Of a stretch of DNA of 64,000 nucleotides, positions 27,901 through 35,303 are shown in pieces. The notes below the pieces were generated by a model. That model ran no database searches, had not been told where the DNA came from, and worked only from the letters and a program-made list of their open reading frames with translations. The stretch lies in contig CBESOE010000005.1 in the NCBI GenBank assembly GCA_965531145.1, forward strand, positions 26,319 to 90,318, written 5' to 3'. The stretch is from JAQAZP01 sp965531145. Lineage in GTDB: Bacteria > Acidobacteriota > JAQAZP01. Position 1 is the first letter of the stretch. Each line of letters starts with the position of its first letter. Made by a program: the position numbers and the translations under genes.

Positions 27901-28176
27901 AACTATGACGGTACCGCCGGGGTGAGCGCCATCAGCGGTGTGAATTTCCTGGCCTATGCCGGGCTGGCCTGGGGGGTCAATGTGGCCTGTGCGGACCTCG
28001 ATAACGACGGCACCGCGGAAATCCTCACCGGCCCCGGGCCGGGTACGGATAACCCCCCGCTGGTGGCGGGCTGGAAATACGACGGTAAGACGGTGACCGG
28101 AGCCGGCGCCGCCATGTTCCTGGCCTTTGATCCGGCCCTGTTTTCCCACGGTGTCCGGGTCAGTGGCTCGCAATGA
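24970..28176 (+). CDS. Large secreted FG-GAP/VCBS repeat protein with GPHVRGW propeller at the C-terminus
   Basis: A protein of about 1068 residues starting at the ATG at 24970, because earlier ATGs fall in a terminator. The signal segment is A-I-A-A-L-V-T-L-A-L-L-L-Y-A-A-G-P-V-P-A-G. Residues about 40-730 hold roughly fourteen FG-GAP/VCBS units of about 50 residues (V-x-G-D-L-D-G-D-G-x-x-D-L-A-V-A-N ... V-x-V-L-x-G-x-G-D-G-S/T-F), forming one or two propellers. Residues about 735-1068 are the separate shared module: opening A-A-G-P-G-P-G-A-A-N-P-P-L-I-R-L-F, five acidic-loop blades with G-A-G-P-G-A-V-F-G-P-H-V-R-G-W strands, closing G-V-R-V-S-G-S-Q. The RBS is weak. mutY follows 18 bases later, an odd partner. 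Probably a surface or secreted adhesion/scaffold protein. Confidence 0.85.
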   Translation: MNRGRNQPLTSHVTSPDRHPAAIAALVTLALLLYAAGPVPAGNLFDAAAAFGAGYRPVYLLDGDLNLDGVTDIVVNNYYGNSVCVLPGRGDGMFEPAIFTGVGGNCFGSAIGDLDEDGIPDMVANHDDYWGITVLLGNGDGSFTRGEVYEPQGVNPANMVIGDLDGDGHLDLAVANIFSDDISLYRGPGDGTLEFQGNVAVGDFPIGILLADIDGDDVPDLLTANMHDNTVSVLRGIGDGSFAPQVVYDAGVYPYSLALGDLNGDGLPDLAAGHDQGDTVTLLDGNGDGTFDNPREVPAGAYPNDVALGDLDGDGVLDLATTSRSDTSGTGRGVTVLLGAGDGSFSSPLPPATAGQAEFVRLADLDGDGLLDAFVLNDLQRRVCVLIGRGDGTFRSATDHLAGAEPLDTALGDLDGDGWIDLAVADRAAGEVSILSGRGDGSFDLPAAVTAGPAPDLVRLADLDRDGDLDLLLRTGAVPGLTTLANDGDGGFGERVDHDFGFHPATVTVGDLDRDGYPDLVLADEGSATVAVALNDREGSFAEPRVYPGSGEPSACVLADLDVDGDPDIALDDRAGMVHILFNDGGGSYIPGTAATAPLARGLAAGNLDGDPWPDLAVGRNQSDVINILLNNGDGTFRTAGELEAAGAMTGIQARDLDGDGFTDLLAASAGSEELTVLRGRGDGTFDEAVHIPLNDAPSGMSVGDLNGDHAPDTVLAMAGDGTVTVLLNRTPLTALIAAGPGPGAANPPLIRLFSPGDPQPLVEITPYAAMGFGATAALGDFDTDGVPELVTGPGPGPQYGAHVRGFRLDGTPIPGISFLAYGTRKWGVNVACGDIDGDGRCEILTGAGPGAVFGPHVRGWNWDGSGTAAAMPGVSFFAYGTPKWGVNVACGDLDGDTFDEILTGAGPGSVYGPHVRGWNVDGAGPAIPMANLSFMAYGTHKWGVNVACGDIDGDGIDEMVSGAGPGAVFASHVRGWNYDGTAGVSAISGVNFLAYAGLAWGVNVACADLDNDGTAEILTGPGPGTDNPPLVAGWKYDGKTVTGAGAAMFLAFDPALFSHGVRVSGSQ

Positions 28177-28194
28177 CAGGTAAGGAACAACAGT

Positions 28195-29295
28195 GTGATT
28201 AAGGGAACACCAAAACTGATCACCCCGCGCCGGGCGCCGCACTTCCGCCGGCGTCTGCTCGGCTGGTATGACCGGCACCGCCGGGACTACCCCTGGCGAG
28301 AATCATCGGACACCTATGCCGTCTGGGTCTCTGAGGTGATGCTGCAGCAGACCCAGACCGGCCGGGTCATCGACTACTACCAGCCCTTTCTCCAACGCTT
28401 CCCCGATGTGCAGGCCCTGGCGGCCGCCGACCTGGAGGAGGTGCTCAAGGCCTGGGAGATGCTCGGTTACTATGCCCGGGCCAGAAACCTCCATGCGGCC
28501 GCGGGTCTGGTGGTGCGCGACCACGGCGGCCGGGTGCCGGAGGAGTACGAATCGTTCCGTGCCCTGCCCGGAGTGGGCGACTACACCGCCGCGGCGGTGA
28601 CCAGCATCGCCGGCGGCCAGCCACGGGCGGTGGTGGACGGCAACGTCAAGCGGGTCCTGTCCCGGCTCTTCCTCCTGGAATCACCGGTGAACAGTCCCTC
28701 ATCCATGCCTCTGTTCCAGGAGCGGGCCGATGCCCTGCTGCACCGCGGCCGCCCCGGCGATTTCAACCAGGCGCTGATGGAGTTCGGCGCCCGGATCTGC
28801 CGCCCGCGCACTCCCCGCTGCGATGACTGCCCGGTGGTCAACTACTGCGGTGCCTTCCAGACTGGCCGCCAGACGGAGCTACCGCTGCGTCTGAAGACCG
28901 GCCGTAAGCCGTTGCGCCGGGTGGCGGTGGGTATCGTCAAACGGCGGGGCCGGATCCTGATCACCAGGCGGGCGCCGTCAGGGCTGCTGGGCGGGTTGTG
29001 GGAGTTTCCCGGGGGCGGCCTGCTGGATGGTGAAGCAGCAGAAGAGGCCTGCCGGCGTGAGATCAGGGAGGAGACCGGTCTGGAGGTGGCGGTGGAGGAG
29101 AAACTGGCCCGGGTGCGTCACGCCTACTCTCATTTCCGCATCGAGATGGACGTCTTCCGCTGCCGCTGCCTTTCCGGCCGGGTGAGGCTTCGCGGCCCGG
29201 TGGACCACCGCTGGATAGAGCCCGGCGAGATCGACCGTTATCCGCTGCCCGCGGCCAACCACCGCTTCCTGCACCTGCTGGAGGGGGACAACTGA
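28195..29295 (+). CDS. mutY: A/G-specific adenine glycosylase
   Basis: A 366-residue base-excision repair enzyme that removes adenine mispaired with 8-oxoguanine. The GTG start at 28195 has TAAGGAA upstream. The HhH-GPD domain is complete: Y-P-W-R-E, V-S-E-V-M-L-Q-Q-T-Q (catalytic Glu), LPGVGDYTAAAVTSIA and the catalytic Asp in A-V-V-D-G-N-V-K-R-V-L. The Fe-S loop Cys-x6-Cys-x2-Cys-x5-Cys is present as CRPRTPRCDDCPVVNYC. The C-terminal MutT/NUDIX-like domain for 8-oxoG recognition shows G-G-L-W-E-F-P-G-G-G and REIREETGLEV; having a full NUDIX box is slightly unusual, as MutY proteins usually have a degenerate one. It lies 18 bases after the FG-GAP gene and may be co-transcribed with it. Confidence 0.96.
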   Translation: MIKGTPKLITPRRAPHFRRRLLGWYDRHRRDYPWRESSDTYAVWVSEVMLQQTQTGRVIDYYQPFLQRFPDVQALAAADLEEVLKAWEMLGYYARARNLHAAAGLVVRDHGGRVPEEYESFRALPGVGDYTAAAVTSIAGGQPRAVVDGNVKRVLSRLFLLESPVNSPSSMPLFQERADALLHRGRPGDFNQALMEFGARICRPRTPRCDDCPVVNYCGAFQTGRQTELPLRLKTGRKPLRRVAVGIVKRRGRILITRRAPSGLLGGLWEFPGGGLLDGEAAEEACRREIREETGLEVAVEEKLARVRHAYSHFRIEMDVFRCRCLSGRVRLRGPVDHRWIEPGEIDRYPLPAANHRFLHLLEGDN

Positions 29296-29312
29296 CCATC
29301 GACGGTTAGTTC

Positions 29313-29361
29313 TTGCACTGCGGCCGCTCCACCATAATAATGAGTTACCCTAGCCAGGGTA
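29313..29361 (+). promoter_or_regulatory. Candidate promoter with downstream palindrome (operator-like) for the BNR/FG-GAP gene
   Basis: TTGCAC (29313-29318), a 16-base spacer and TAATAA (29335-29340), followed at the expected transcription start by the palindrome TACCCT-AGCC-AGGGTA (29346-29361). The position fits a repressor site blocking initiation of the gene starting at 29415. Confidence 0.4.
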
Positions 29362-29414
29362 GGAGTAGTTTCGGGTTGCCTGTTTCCGCCGTGTGCCGCG
29401 GCAGAGGGATTACT

Positions 29415-32400
29415 GTGAACAAGATGAACCGCCTGGCCGCTCTGGTGAGCCTCACCGCCGCCTGTGCCCTGATCTGTCTCTGGAGCCTGCACACAGTGCA
29501 GACGGACCGGGAACCGCCGAGGACGCCAAATCCCTGGTTCCATGCCGAGCGGGCCTTCCCGCTGGGGCACATCCCACTCGAGCAGTGGCGAGCTGCACAG
29601 GAACAGGCCCGGCTGCTCAAGTCACAGACCCCGGCCCGCGGCGGCAACTGGGTCCCCCGGGGCCCGACCAACGTGGGCGGCCGGGTGACCGACGTGGCCG
29701 TGGATCCCACCGACGCCAACATCGTCTATGCCGGCGCCGCCGAGGGCGGTGTCCTGCGGACCACCGACGGCGGCCAGCACTGGACCCCGCTCTTTGACCA
29801 GCAGCCGAGCCTGGCCATCGGCGCACTGGCCATCGACCCCACGGACCGGGAAACCATCTACGCCGGCACCGGTGAGGTGAACCCGGGTGGCGGCAGCATG
29901 GCCTACGGCGGGGCGGGCCTCTTCCGTTCAACCGACATGGGGGACAGCTGGACTCACCTGGGCCTGGGGAACAGCGGTTCCATCGGCCGGATCCGCATCG
30001 ATCCCACCGACAACCAGCGCATCTTCGTCGCGGTGATGGGACACCTCTGGGAGGGTTCAGCCGATCGCGGCGTTTACCGCAGCACCGACGGCGGCACCAG
30101 CTGGGAGAAGGTCCTCTACGTGGGGACGGAGACCGGCTGTGTCGACCTGGTGATGCGGCCGGACAACCCGGACGTGCTCTTCGCCGCCATGTGGGAGAGG
30201 ATCCGCCAGCCCGAGTTCTACCGTTACGGTGGTGACACCTGCGGTGTCTACCGCACCACCGACGGCGGTGACAACTGGTCGCTGGTGGGCGGCGGGCTGC
30301 CGGCATCCACCACCGACAGCGGGCGGATCGGCCTCAGTATCTGTCACGACCAGCCCGATTTCATGCACGCCGTCTATGCCGACAAGACCGGCTACTTCGT
30401 CGGGCTTTACGCCTCGGGCAACGGCGGGGCCTCCTGGACCCGGACCAACGACAGCGGCCTTTCCGGAGTCTTCTCCTCCTACGGCTGGTGGTTCGGCAAC
30501 GTGCGCACCCACCCCCGCGACCCGGACACCGTCTTTGTCCTCGGCCTCGATTTCTACCGCAGCACCAACGGCGGCGCATCCTGGGGCTGGGCCGGCGGTT
30601 CCATGCACGTGGACCACCACGGTCTCGACTTCGGGCCCGGCAGTGACCCGGTGATCTACGAAGGGAACGATGGCGGGGTCTACCGCTCCACCAACGGCGG
30701 CACCGGCTGGGCCAAACTGCCTGACCTGCCCATCACCCAGATCTACCGGGCAGCCCTCGACGCCGGCAACCCCGACGCGCTGTATCACGGCGCCCAGGAC
30801 AACGGCACCTCCCGCACCCTCAGCGGGGGGCTGGACGACTGGCAGTTTATTTACGGTGGGGACGGGTTCCAGCCGCTGGTTCACCCTCTCGACTCCAACC
30901 GCATCTGGGCCCAGTACCAGTATGGCGAGTTGGGCTATTCGGGCAATGGCGGTTCCTCCTTCTCCGGAGCCACCAGCGGCATCAGCAGCGGCGACCGACG
31001 CAACTGGAACTCGCCGCTGGTCCAGGATCCCACCGATCCCGACCGCCGCTACTTCGGCACCAACAAGGTCTACCGCAGCACCGGCAACACCAGCTGGACC
31101 GCGGTGAGCCCGGACCTCACCGGCGGGCCGCACTCCGGCAACCCGGGACAGGTCAACGGCACTCTGACCACCCTGGCGGTGTCACCGCTGGACGGCCAGG
31201 TGATCTGGGCCGGCAGCGACGACGGCCACGTGGCGGTGACCGCCGACGGCGGCGGCAACTGGACCGACGTCTCGGCCAGCCTGCCCGTTCGCTGGATCAC
31301 CGCGGTGCGGCCGTCCCCCCGGGACCGGGAGACGGCCCTGGTCACCATCTCCGGCTACCGCTGGAGCGAACCCCTGCCCCACATCTTCCGTACCACCGAC
31401 CTGGGCCAGACCTGGACGCCAGTGGCCGGCAACCTGCCCGAAGCGCCGGTCAACGACCTGGTACTCGACCCGCACGCTCCCGGCCGCTGGTATGCCGCCA
31501 CCGATGTGGGGATTTTTGAGACCCTGAACAGTGGCGAAAGCTGGCACGCCCTGGGCAGTGGCCTGCCCGAGGTGGTGGTCCACGCCCTGGTCTTCCAACC
31601 GGAGACACGAACGCTGGTGGCCGGGACCTTCGGCCGCAGCATGTTTTCCATGGTGGTGGGCGACGGCACGGCTCAGCCACGGATCGTCACCGGCCCCGGT
31701 CCCGGCAGTGCCAACCCGCCGCTGGTCCGCACCTTCGATCCCCAGGCAACGGACACCCACCTGGCGGAGTGGACCGCCTACGGTGTGGACGCCTTTGGCG
31801 TGAACGCCGCCTGCGGCGACTTTGACGGTGACGGGCTGGACGAGATCGTCACCGGACCGGGCCCCGGCACCATGTTCGGCCCGCACCTCCGCGCCTTCGA
31901 CGGCTGGGGCTCCCCGCTGCCCGGAGTGAACCTCCAGGCTTACGGCACGCTGAAATACGGGTTGAACGTGGCCTGCGGGGACATCGACGGTGACGGCATG
32001 GACGAGATCCTCACCGGCGCCGGTCCGGGGGCCGTGTTCGGGCCCCACGTGCGCGGGTGGAACGTGGACGGCGCCACGGCGGCCGCCATGCCGGGGGTCA
32101 ACTACCTGGCCTACGGCACCAACAAATTCGGGGTCAACGTGGCCTGCGGCGACATTGACGGCGACGGGGCCGACGAAATCGTCACCGGCGCCGGGCCGGG
32201 CGCGGTGTTCGGACCCCACGTGCGGGGCTGGGACCATGACGGCGGGACCACCGTCCCGATCCCCGGGGTGAGTTACTTTGCCTACGGTACGCTCAAGTTC
32301 GGGGTCAACGTGGCCTGCGGCGACATCGACGGCGACGGCTTCGACGAGATCGTCACCGGCGCCGGGCCCGGGGCGATCTTCGGCGCCCACCTGCGGGCCT

Positions 32401-32684
32401 GGAACTACGATGGTTCCGCCATCACCCCGGTGGCGGCGGTGAACCTCTTCGCCTATCCCCCGGCTGAATTCCGTTACGGTGTCCGGATCGCGACCCTCGA
32501 CCTGGACGATGACGGAGTCGCCGAAATCCTCACCGTCCCCGGCCCCGACCCGGACCGGCCCGCCCTGGTGCGCGCCTGGCGGGTGGGCGGCGGCAGCACC
32601 ACGCTGGTGGACACGGTGGACTTTGACGCCTACTCCGAGTTGCAGCTGACCAGCGGGGGCACCGTGGCCGGCGGCCGGTTCTGA
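29415..32684 (+). CDS. Secreted BNR/sortilin-like beta-propeller fused to GPHVRGW FG-GAP propeller
   Basis: A protein of about 1089 residues; the GTG start at 29415 follows GAGGGA (an ATG three codons later is the alternative). The signal anchor lies at residues about 8-25 (A-A-L-V-S-L-T-A-A-C-A-L-I-C-L-W). Residues about 75-750 carry many BNR/Asp-box-type units, each with a (R)-S/T-T-D/N-G-G-x-x-W motif (such as RTTDGGQHW, RSTDMGDSW, RSTNGGASW) and V-D-P-T-D-x-x-x-I-Y-A-G strands, as in VPS10/sortilin-like and xyloglucanase-type propellers. Residues about 755-1089 are the shared FG-GAP module, opening R-I-V-T-G-P-G-P-G-S-A-N-P-P-L-V-R and closing G-G-T-V-A-G-G-R-F at the very C-terminus. Glycan or protein binding is likely; no hydrolase residues can be assigned confidently. 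Confidence 0.86.
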   Translation: MNKMNRLAALVSLTAACALICLWSLHTVQTDREPPRTPNPWFHAERAFPLGHIPLEQWRAAQEQARLLKSQTPARGGNWVPRGPTNVGGRVTDVAVDPTDANIVYAGAAEGGVLRTTDGGQHWTPLFDQQPSLAIGALAIDPTDRETIYAGTGEVNPGGGSMAYGGAGLFRSTDMGDSWTHLGLGNSGSIGRIRIDPTDNQRIFVAVMGHLWEGSADRGVYRSTDGGTSWEKVLYVGTETGCVDLVMRPDNPDVLFAAMWERIRQPEFYRYGGDTCGVYRTTDGGDNWSLVGGGLPASTTDSGRIGLSICHDQPDFMHAVYADKTGYFVGLYASGNGGASWTRTNDSGLSGVFSSYGWWFGNVRTHPRDPDTVFVLGLDFYRSTNGGASWGWAGGSMHVDHHGLDFGPGSDPVIYEGNDGGVYRSTNGGTGWAKLPDLPITQIYRAALDAGNPDALYHGAQDNGTSRTLSGGLDDWQFIYGGDGFQPLVHPLDSNRIWAQYQYGELGYSGNGGSSFSGATSGISSGDRRNWNSPLVQDPTDPDRRYFGTNKVYRSTGNTSWTAVSPDLTGGPHSGNPGQVNGTLTTLAVSPLDGQVIWAGSDDGHVAVTADGGGNWTDVSASLPVRWITAVRPSPRDRETALVTISGYRWSEPLPHIFRTTDLGQTWTPVAGNLPEAPVNDLVLDPHAPGRWYAATDVGIFETLNSGESWHALGSGLPEVVVHALVFQPETRTLVAGTFGRSMFSMVVGDGTAQPRIVTGPGPGSANPPLVRTFDPQATDTHLAEWTAYGVDAFGVNAACGDFDGDGLDEIVTGPGPGTMFGPHLRAFDGWGSPLPGVNLQAYGTLKYGLNVACGDIDGDGMDEILTGAGPGAVFGPHVRGWNVDGATAAAMPGVNYLAYGTNKFGVNVACGDIDGDGADEIVTGAGPGAVFGPHVRGWDHDGGTTVPIPGVSYFAYGTLKFGVNVACGDIDGDGFDEIVTGAGPGAIFGAHLRAWNYDGSAITPVAAVNLFAYPPAEFRYGVRIATLDLDDDGVAEILTVPGPDPDRPALVRAWRVGGGSTTLVDTVDFDAYSELQLTSGGTVAGGRF

Positions 32685-32763
32685 GAAGCAGCCACCAGGC
32701 CGGGTGCAGTTCTGCCCGCTGGAGACCGAAGAGAACTTTGTGGATCACTGATGGAGGACATCG

Positions 32764-33321
32764 ATGATTTTCTTACTGGTTCTGCTCGCGACAGCGGCGG
32801 TGGTTCTCTTCTGGGGAGTCGCTATCTACAACAAACTGGTGAAGCTCAGGAACCACGTCGAGGAGGGCGCCAGCGGCATCGACGTGCAGCTGAAACGCCG
32901 GGCGGACCTGATTCCCAATCTGCTGGAAACGGTCAAGGGATACATGGCCCACGAAAAAGGCACCCTCGAAGAGGTGACCCGCATGCGGGCCCGCTGTCTC
33001 GACGCCGGCAGCCTCGGCGAGAAGGGCCAGGCCGAAGGGCTGCTGGGCGCAGCTCTGGGCCGGCTCTTTGCCGTGGCCGAGAACTACCCCGACCTGAAGG
33101 CGGACAAGAATTTCGCCGAACTGCAGGAAGCACTGGAGGATGTGGAGGAACAGATCCAGCTCTCCCGCCGCTACTACAACGGGACGGCGCGCAACATGAA
33201 CATCCAGGTGGAGTCCTTCCCGTCGAACCTGGTGGCCAACGCCTTCGGCTTTGCCACGGCCGAATATTTTGAAATCGAGGAACCGGGGGAGCGCCAGGTT
33301 CCCAAGGTGGAATTCAACTAG
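32764..33321 (+). CDS. lemA: LemA family protein
   Basis: A 185-residue protein with an N-terminal membrane helix (I-F-L-L-V-L-L-A-T-A-A-V-V-L-F-W-G) and a cytoplasmic or periplasmic helical bundle. Family signatures are clear: Y-N-K-L-V-K-L-R-N-H-V-E-E-G, I-D-V-Q-L-K-R-R-A-D-L-I-P-N-L-L-E-T-V-K-G-Y, and R-R-Y-Y-N-G-T-A-R-N-M-N. The molecular function of LemA is poorly defined. The next gene starts 3 bases after its stop and is a DUF2207 protein, the usual LemA neighbour, so the two form an operon. The ATG follows GGAGG. Confidence 0.93.
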   Translation: MIFLLVLLATAAVVLFWGVAIYNKLVKLRNHVEEGASGIDVQLKRRADLIPNLLETVKGYMAHEKGTLEEVTRMRARCLDAGSLGEKGQAEGLLGAALGRLFAVAENYPDLKADKNFAELQEALEDVEEQIQLSRRYYNGTARNMNIQVESFPSNLVANAFGFATAEYFEIEEPGERQVPKVEFN

Positions 33322-33324
33322 GAC

Positions 33325-35256
33325 ATGTCGATATCGCGAACAGCACTGCTGGTTCTGACCCTGGCCGGGATGCTGCTGGCGGCACCGCCGGCTGGTGCTG
33401 ACGAGGGGCCCGAACGGATCCTCCTTTTCAGCAGCCTGATCCGCGTCCACCCCGACTCCAGCGTCACGGTCACCGAGACCATCCGGGTCAACTGCCGCCG
33501 GGAGGAGATCAAACGGGGCATCGTCCGCGCCTTTCCCACCACCTACACCAACCGCTTTGACAAAAGGGTGACGGTTCGTTTCGATGTCACCGAGGTGCTC
33601 CGTGACGGCCGACCCGAGCCCTACCACCTGAAAAGGGAAACCAACGGGATCCGGATCTTCGTGGGCCGGGAGGAGGTCCACCTGGACACCGGTGAATACG
33701 CCTACAGCCTAACCTATGTCACCGACCGGCAGCTGGGCTATTTCGATGATTTCGACGAGCTCTACTGGAACGTCACCGGCACGGAGTGGAGCCTGCCCAT
33801 GGACCGGGCCGAGGCGCGGATCGAACTCCCTTCCGGCGCCCGGGTGATTCAGCACTACGGCTACACCGGCCCCGAGGGCGCCGCCGGCAGTGACTACCAG
33901 ACCGACAGACAGGGTGACAACAGCATCATCTTCAGCACCACCAGGCCGCTGAAACCCTACGAGGGACTCAGCGTGGCCGTTGCCTGGCCCAAGGGGTTCG
34001 TCCGTCAGCCCACGGCTGCGGAAAAACTGGGCCACGCGGTGAAGGACAACGCCTCCACCATCGCCGGCGCGGTCTGGTTCGTCTTTCTGCTGCTCTACTA
34101 CTTCGCGGCCTGGCTGGCCGTGGGCCGCGACCCGGCCCGCGGAACCGTCATCCCGCTCTACGAGCCGCCCGAGGGGCTCTCGCCGGCGGCCATGCGTTTC
34201 ATTCACCGCATGGGCTTCGACCACAAGACCTTTGCCACCGCCGTAGTGGACCTGGCGGTGAAGGGCAAGCTGACCATCAAGGAGAAGAGTAAAGTCTTCA
34301 CCCTGCGCAAGATAACAGACAGCGGCAGCGACGGATTGAGCCGGGGCGAAAAAAAGGTGATGGAAAAACTGCTGACGCACAGAGCCGCCATCACCTTGAA
34401 GAACACCAATCACAAGACGATCAAGGGGGCGATGGATGCCCTGAAGAAGAGCCTGAGCACCGAGTGCGAAAAGGTCTACTTCGTGGCCAACCGGGTCTTT
34501 TTCATCCCCGGCCTGGTCTTCACCCTGCTGGCCGTACTCACCATCGTGCTCATGCCCCCGGTACGGCCGGAGGCCCTGTTCATAGCCGCCTGGCTCACCA
34601 TCTGGTCCTTTGGCTGTTTCGCCATCGTACTCAAGCTCTGGCGCAGCCTGCGTGACGCCTTTTCCCGCCGGCAGGGCCGGGCCGTGGCGTTGATCCAGAC
34701 CGCGGTGATGGGCGCCTTCCTCACCCCCTTCCTCGGCGGCGAAGTGGTGGGGCTGGTTTTCTTTGCCAAAGTCATGTCCTTCGGCGCCACCGTGGCCCTG
34801 GGGGGGATCCTGCTGTTAAACGTGGGCTTCTACCAGTTGCTCAAGGCTCCCACCCCGGTGGGCCGCAAACTGATGGACCGCATCGAGGGTTTCCGGCTTT
34901 TTCTCTCAGTGGCGGAAAAGGAGCGCCTGGAGTTTCTGCACCCGCCGGACCGCACCCCGGAACTGTTCGAACGGTTTCTGCCCCACGCCATGGCGTTGGA
35001 CGTGGAGAACCAGTGGAGCAGTCAGTTCGTAAAGGTATTAGCGGTGGGACCGGAGGAGAGCAACGGCTGGTCGCCGTCCTGGTATTCGGGAAAATCCTGG
35101 AGCGGCCTGGACACCGCCGGCTTCGCCTCAGGACTGGGCAGTTCTTTCTCCGGCGCCATTGCCTCGTCCTCCAGCGCACCCGGCTCCTCCTCGGGCAGCA
35201 GTGGCGGCGGTTCCTCGGGGGGCGGCGGTGGTGGTGGCGGAGGGGGCGGCTGGTAG
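33325..35256 (+). CDS. DUF2207 membrane protein with glycine-rich C-terminus
   Basis: A 643-residue protein: signal peptide (residues about 5-27), an extracytoplasmic DUF2207 beta-domain (residues about 30-225, with I-R-V-H-P-D-S-S-V-T-V-T-E-T and T-E-W-S-L-P-M-D), a transmembrane segment near 245-265 (W-F-V-F-L-L-L-Y-Y-F-A-A-W-L), a cytoplasmic winged-helix-like region (A-V-V-D-L-A-V-K-G-K-L-T-I-K-E), then more membrane helices (about 390-525) and a C-terminus of Ser/Gly repeats ending in a run of glycines and Trp. The Gly-rich tail is typical of DUF2207/TPM relatives. It is paired with lemA, 3 bases apart. The role is unknown; an envelope stress or membrane-quality function is often proposed for such pairs. 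Confidence 0.9.
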   Translation: MSISRTALLVLTLAGMLLAAPPAGADEGPERILLFSSLIRVHPDSSVTVTETIRVNCRREEIKRGIVRAFPTTYTNRFDKRVTVRFDVTEVLRDGRPEPYHLKRETNGIRIFVGREEVHLDTGEYAYSLTYVTDRQLGYFDDFDELYWNVTGTEWSLPMDRAEARIELPSGARVIQHYGYTGPEGAAGSDYQTDRQGDNSIIFSTTRPLKPYEGLSVAVAWPKGFVRQPTAAEKLGHAVKDNASTIAGAVWFVFLLLYYFAAWLAVGRDPARGTVIPLYEPPEGLSPAAMRFIHRMGFDHKTFATAVVDLAVKGKLTIKEKSKVFTLRKITDSGSDGLSRGEKKVMEKLLTHRAAITLKNTNHKTIKGAMDALKKSLSTECEKVYFVANRVFFIPGLVFTLLAVLTIVLMPPVRPEALFIAAWLTIWSFGCFAIVLKLWRSLRDAFSRRQGRAVALIQTAVMGAFLTPFLGGEVVGLVFFAKVMSFGATVALGGILLLNVGFYQLLKAPTPVGRKLMDRIEGFRLFLSVAEKERLEFLHPPDRTPELFERFLPHAMALDVENQWSSQFVKVLAVGPEESNGWSPSWYSGKSWSGLDTAGFASGLGSSFSGAIASSSSAPGSSSGSSGGGSSGGGGGGGGGGGW

Positions 35257-35303
35257 TCGCCCGGGTGTTTGATCATGATAAAACCATCCAATGGAGTTGT
35301 CCC

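Noticed and set aside
35170..35256. Gly/Ser-rich run at the DUF2207 C-terminus as a frameshift or sequencing artefact
   Set aside because: Such Gly-rich tails are common in DUF2207/TPM relatives and the frame ends cleanly with G-G-W-stop.
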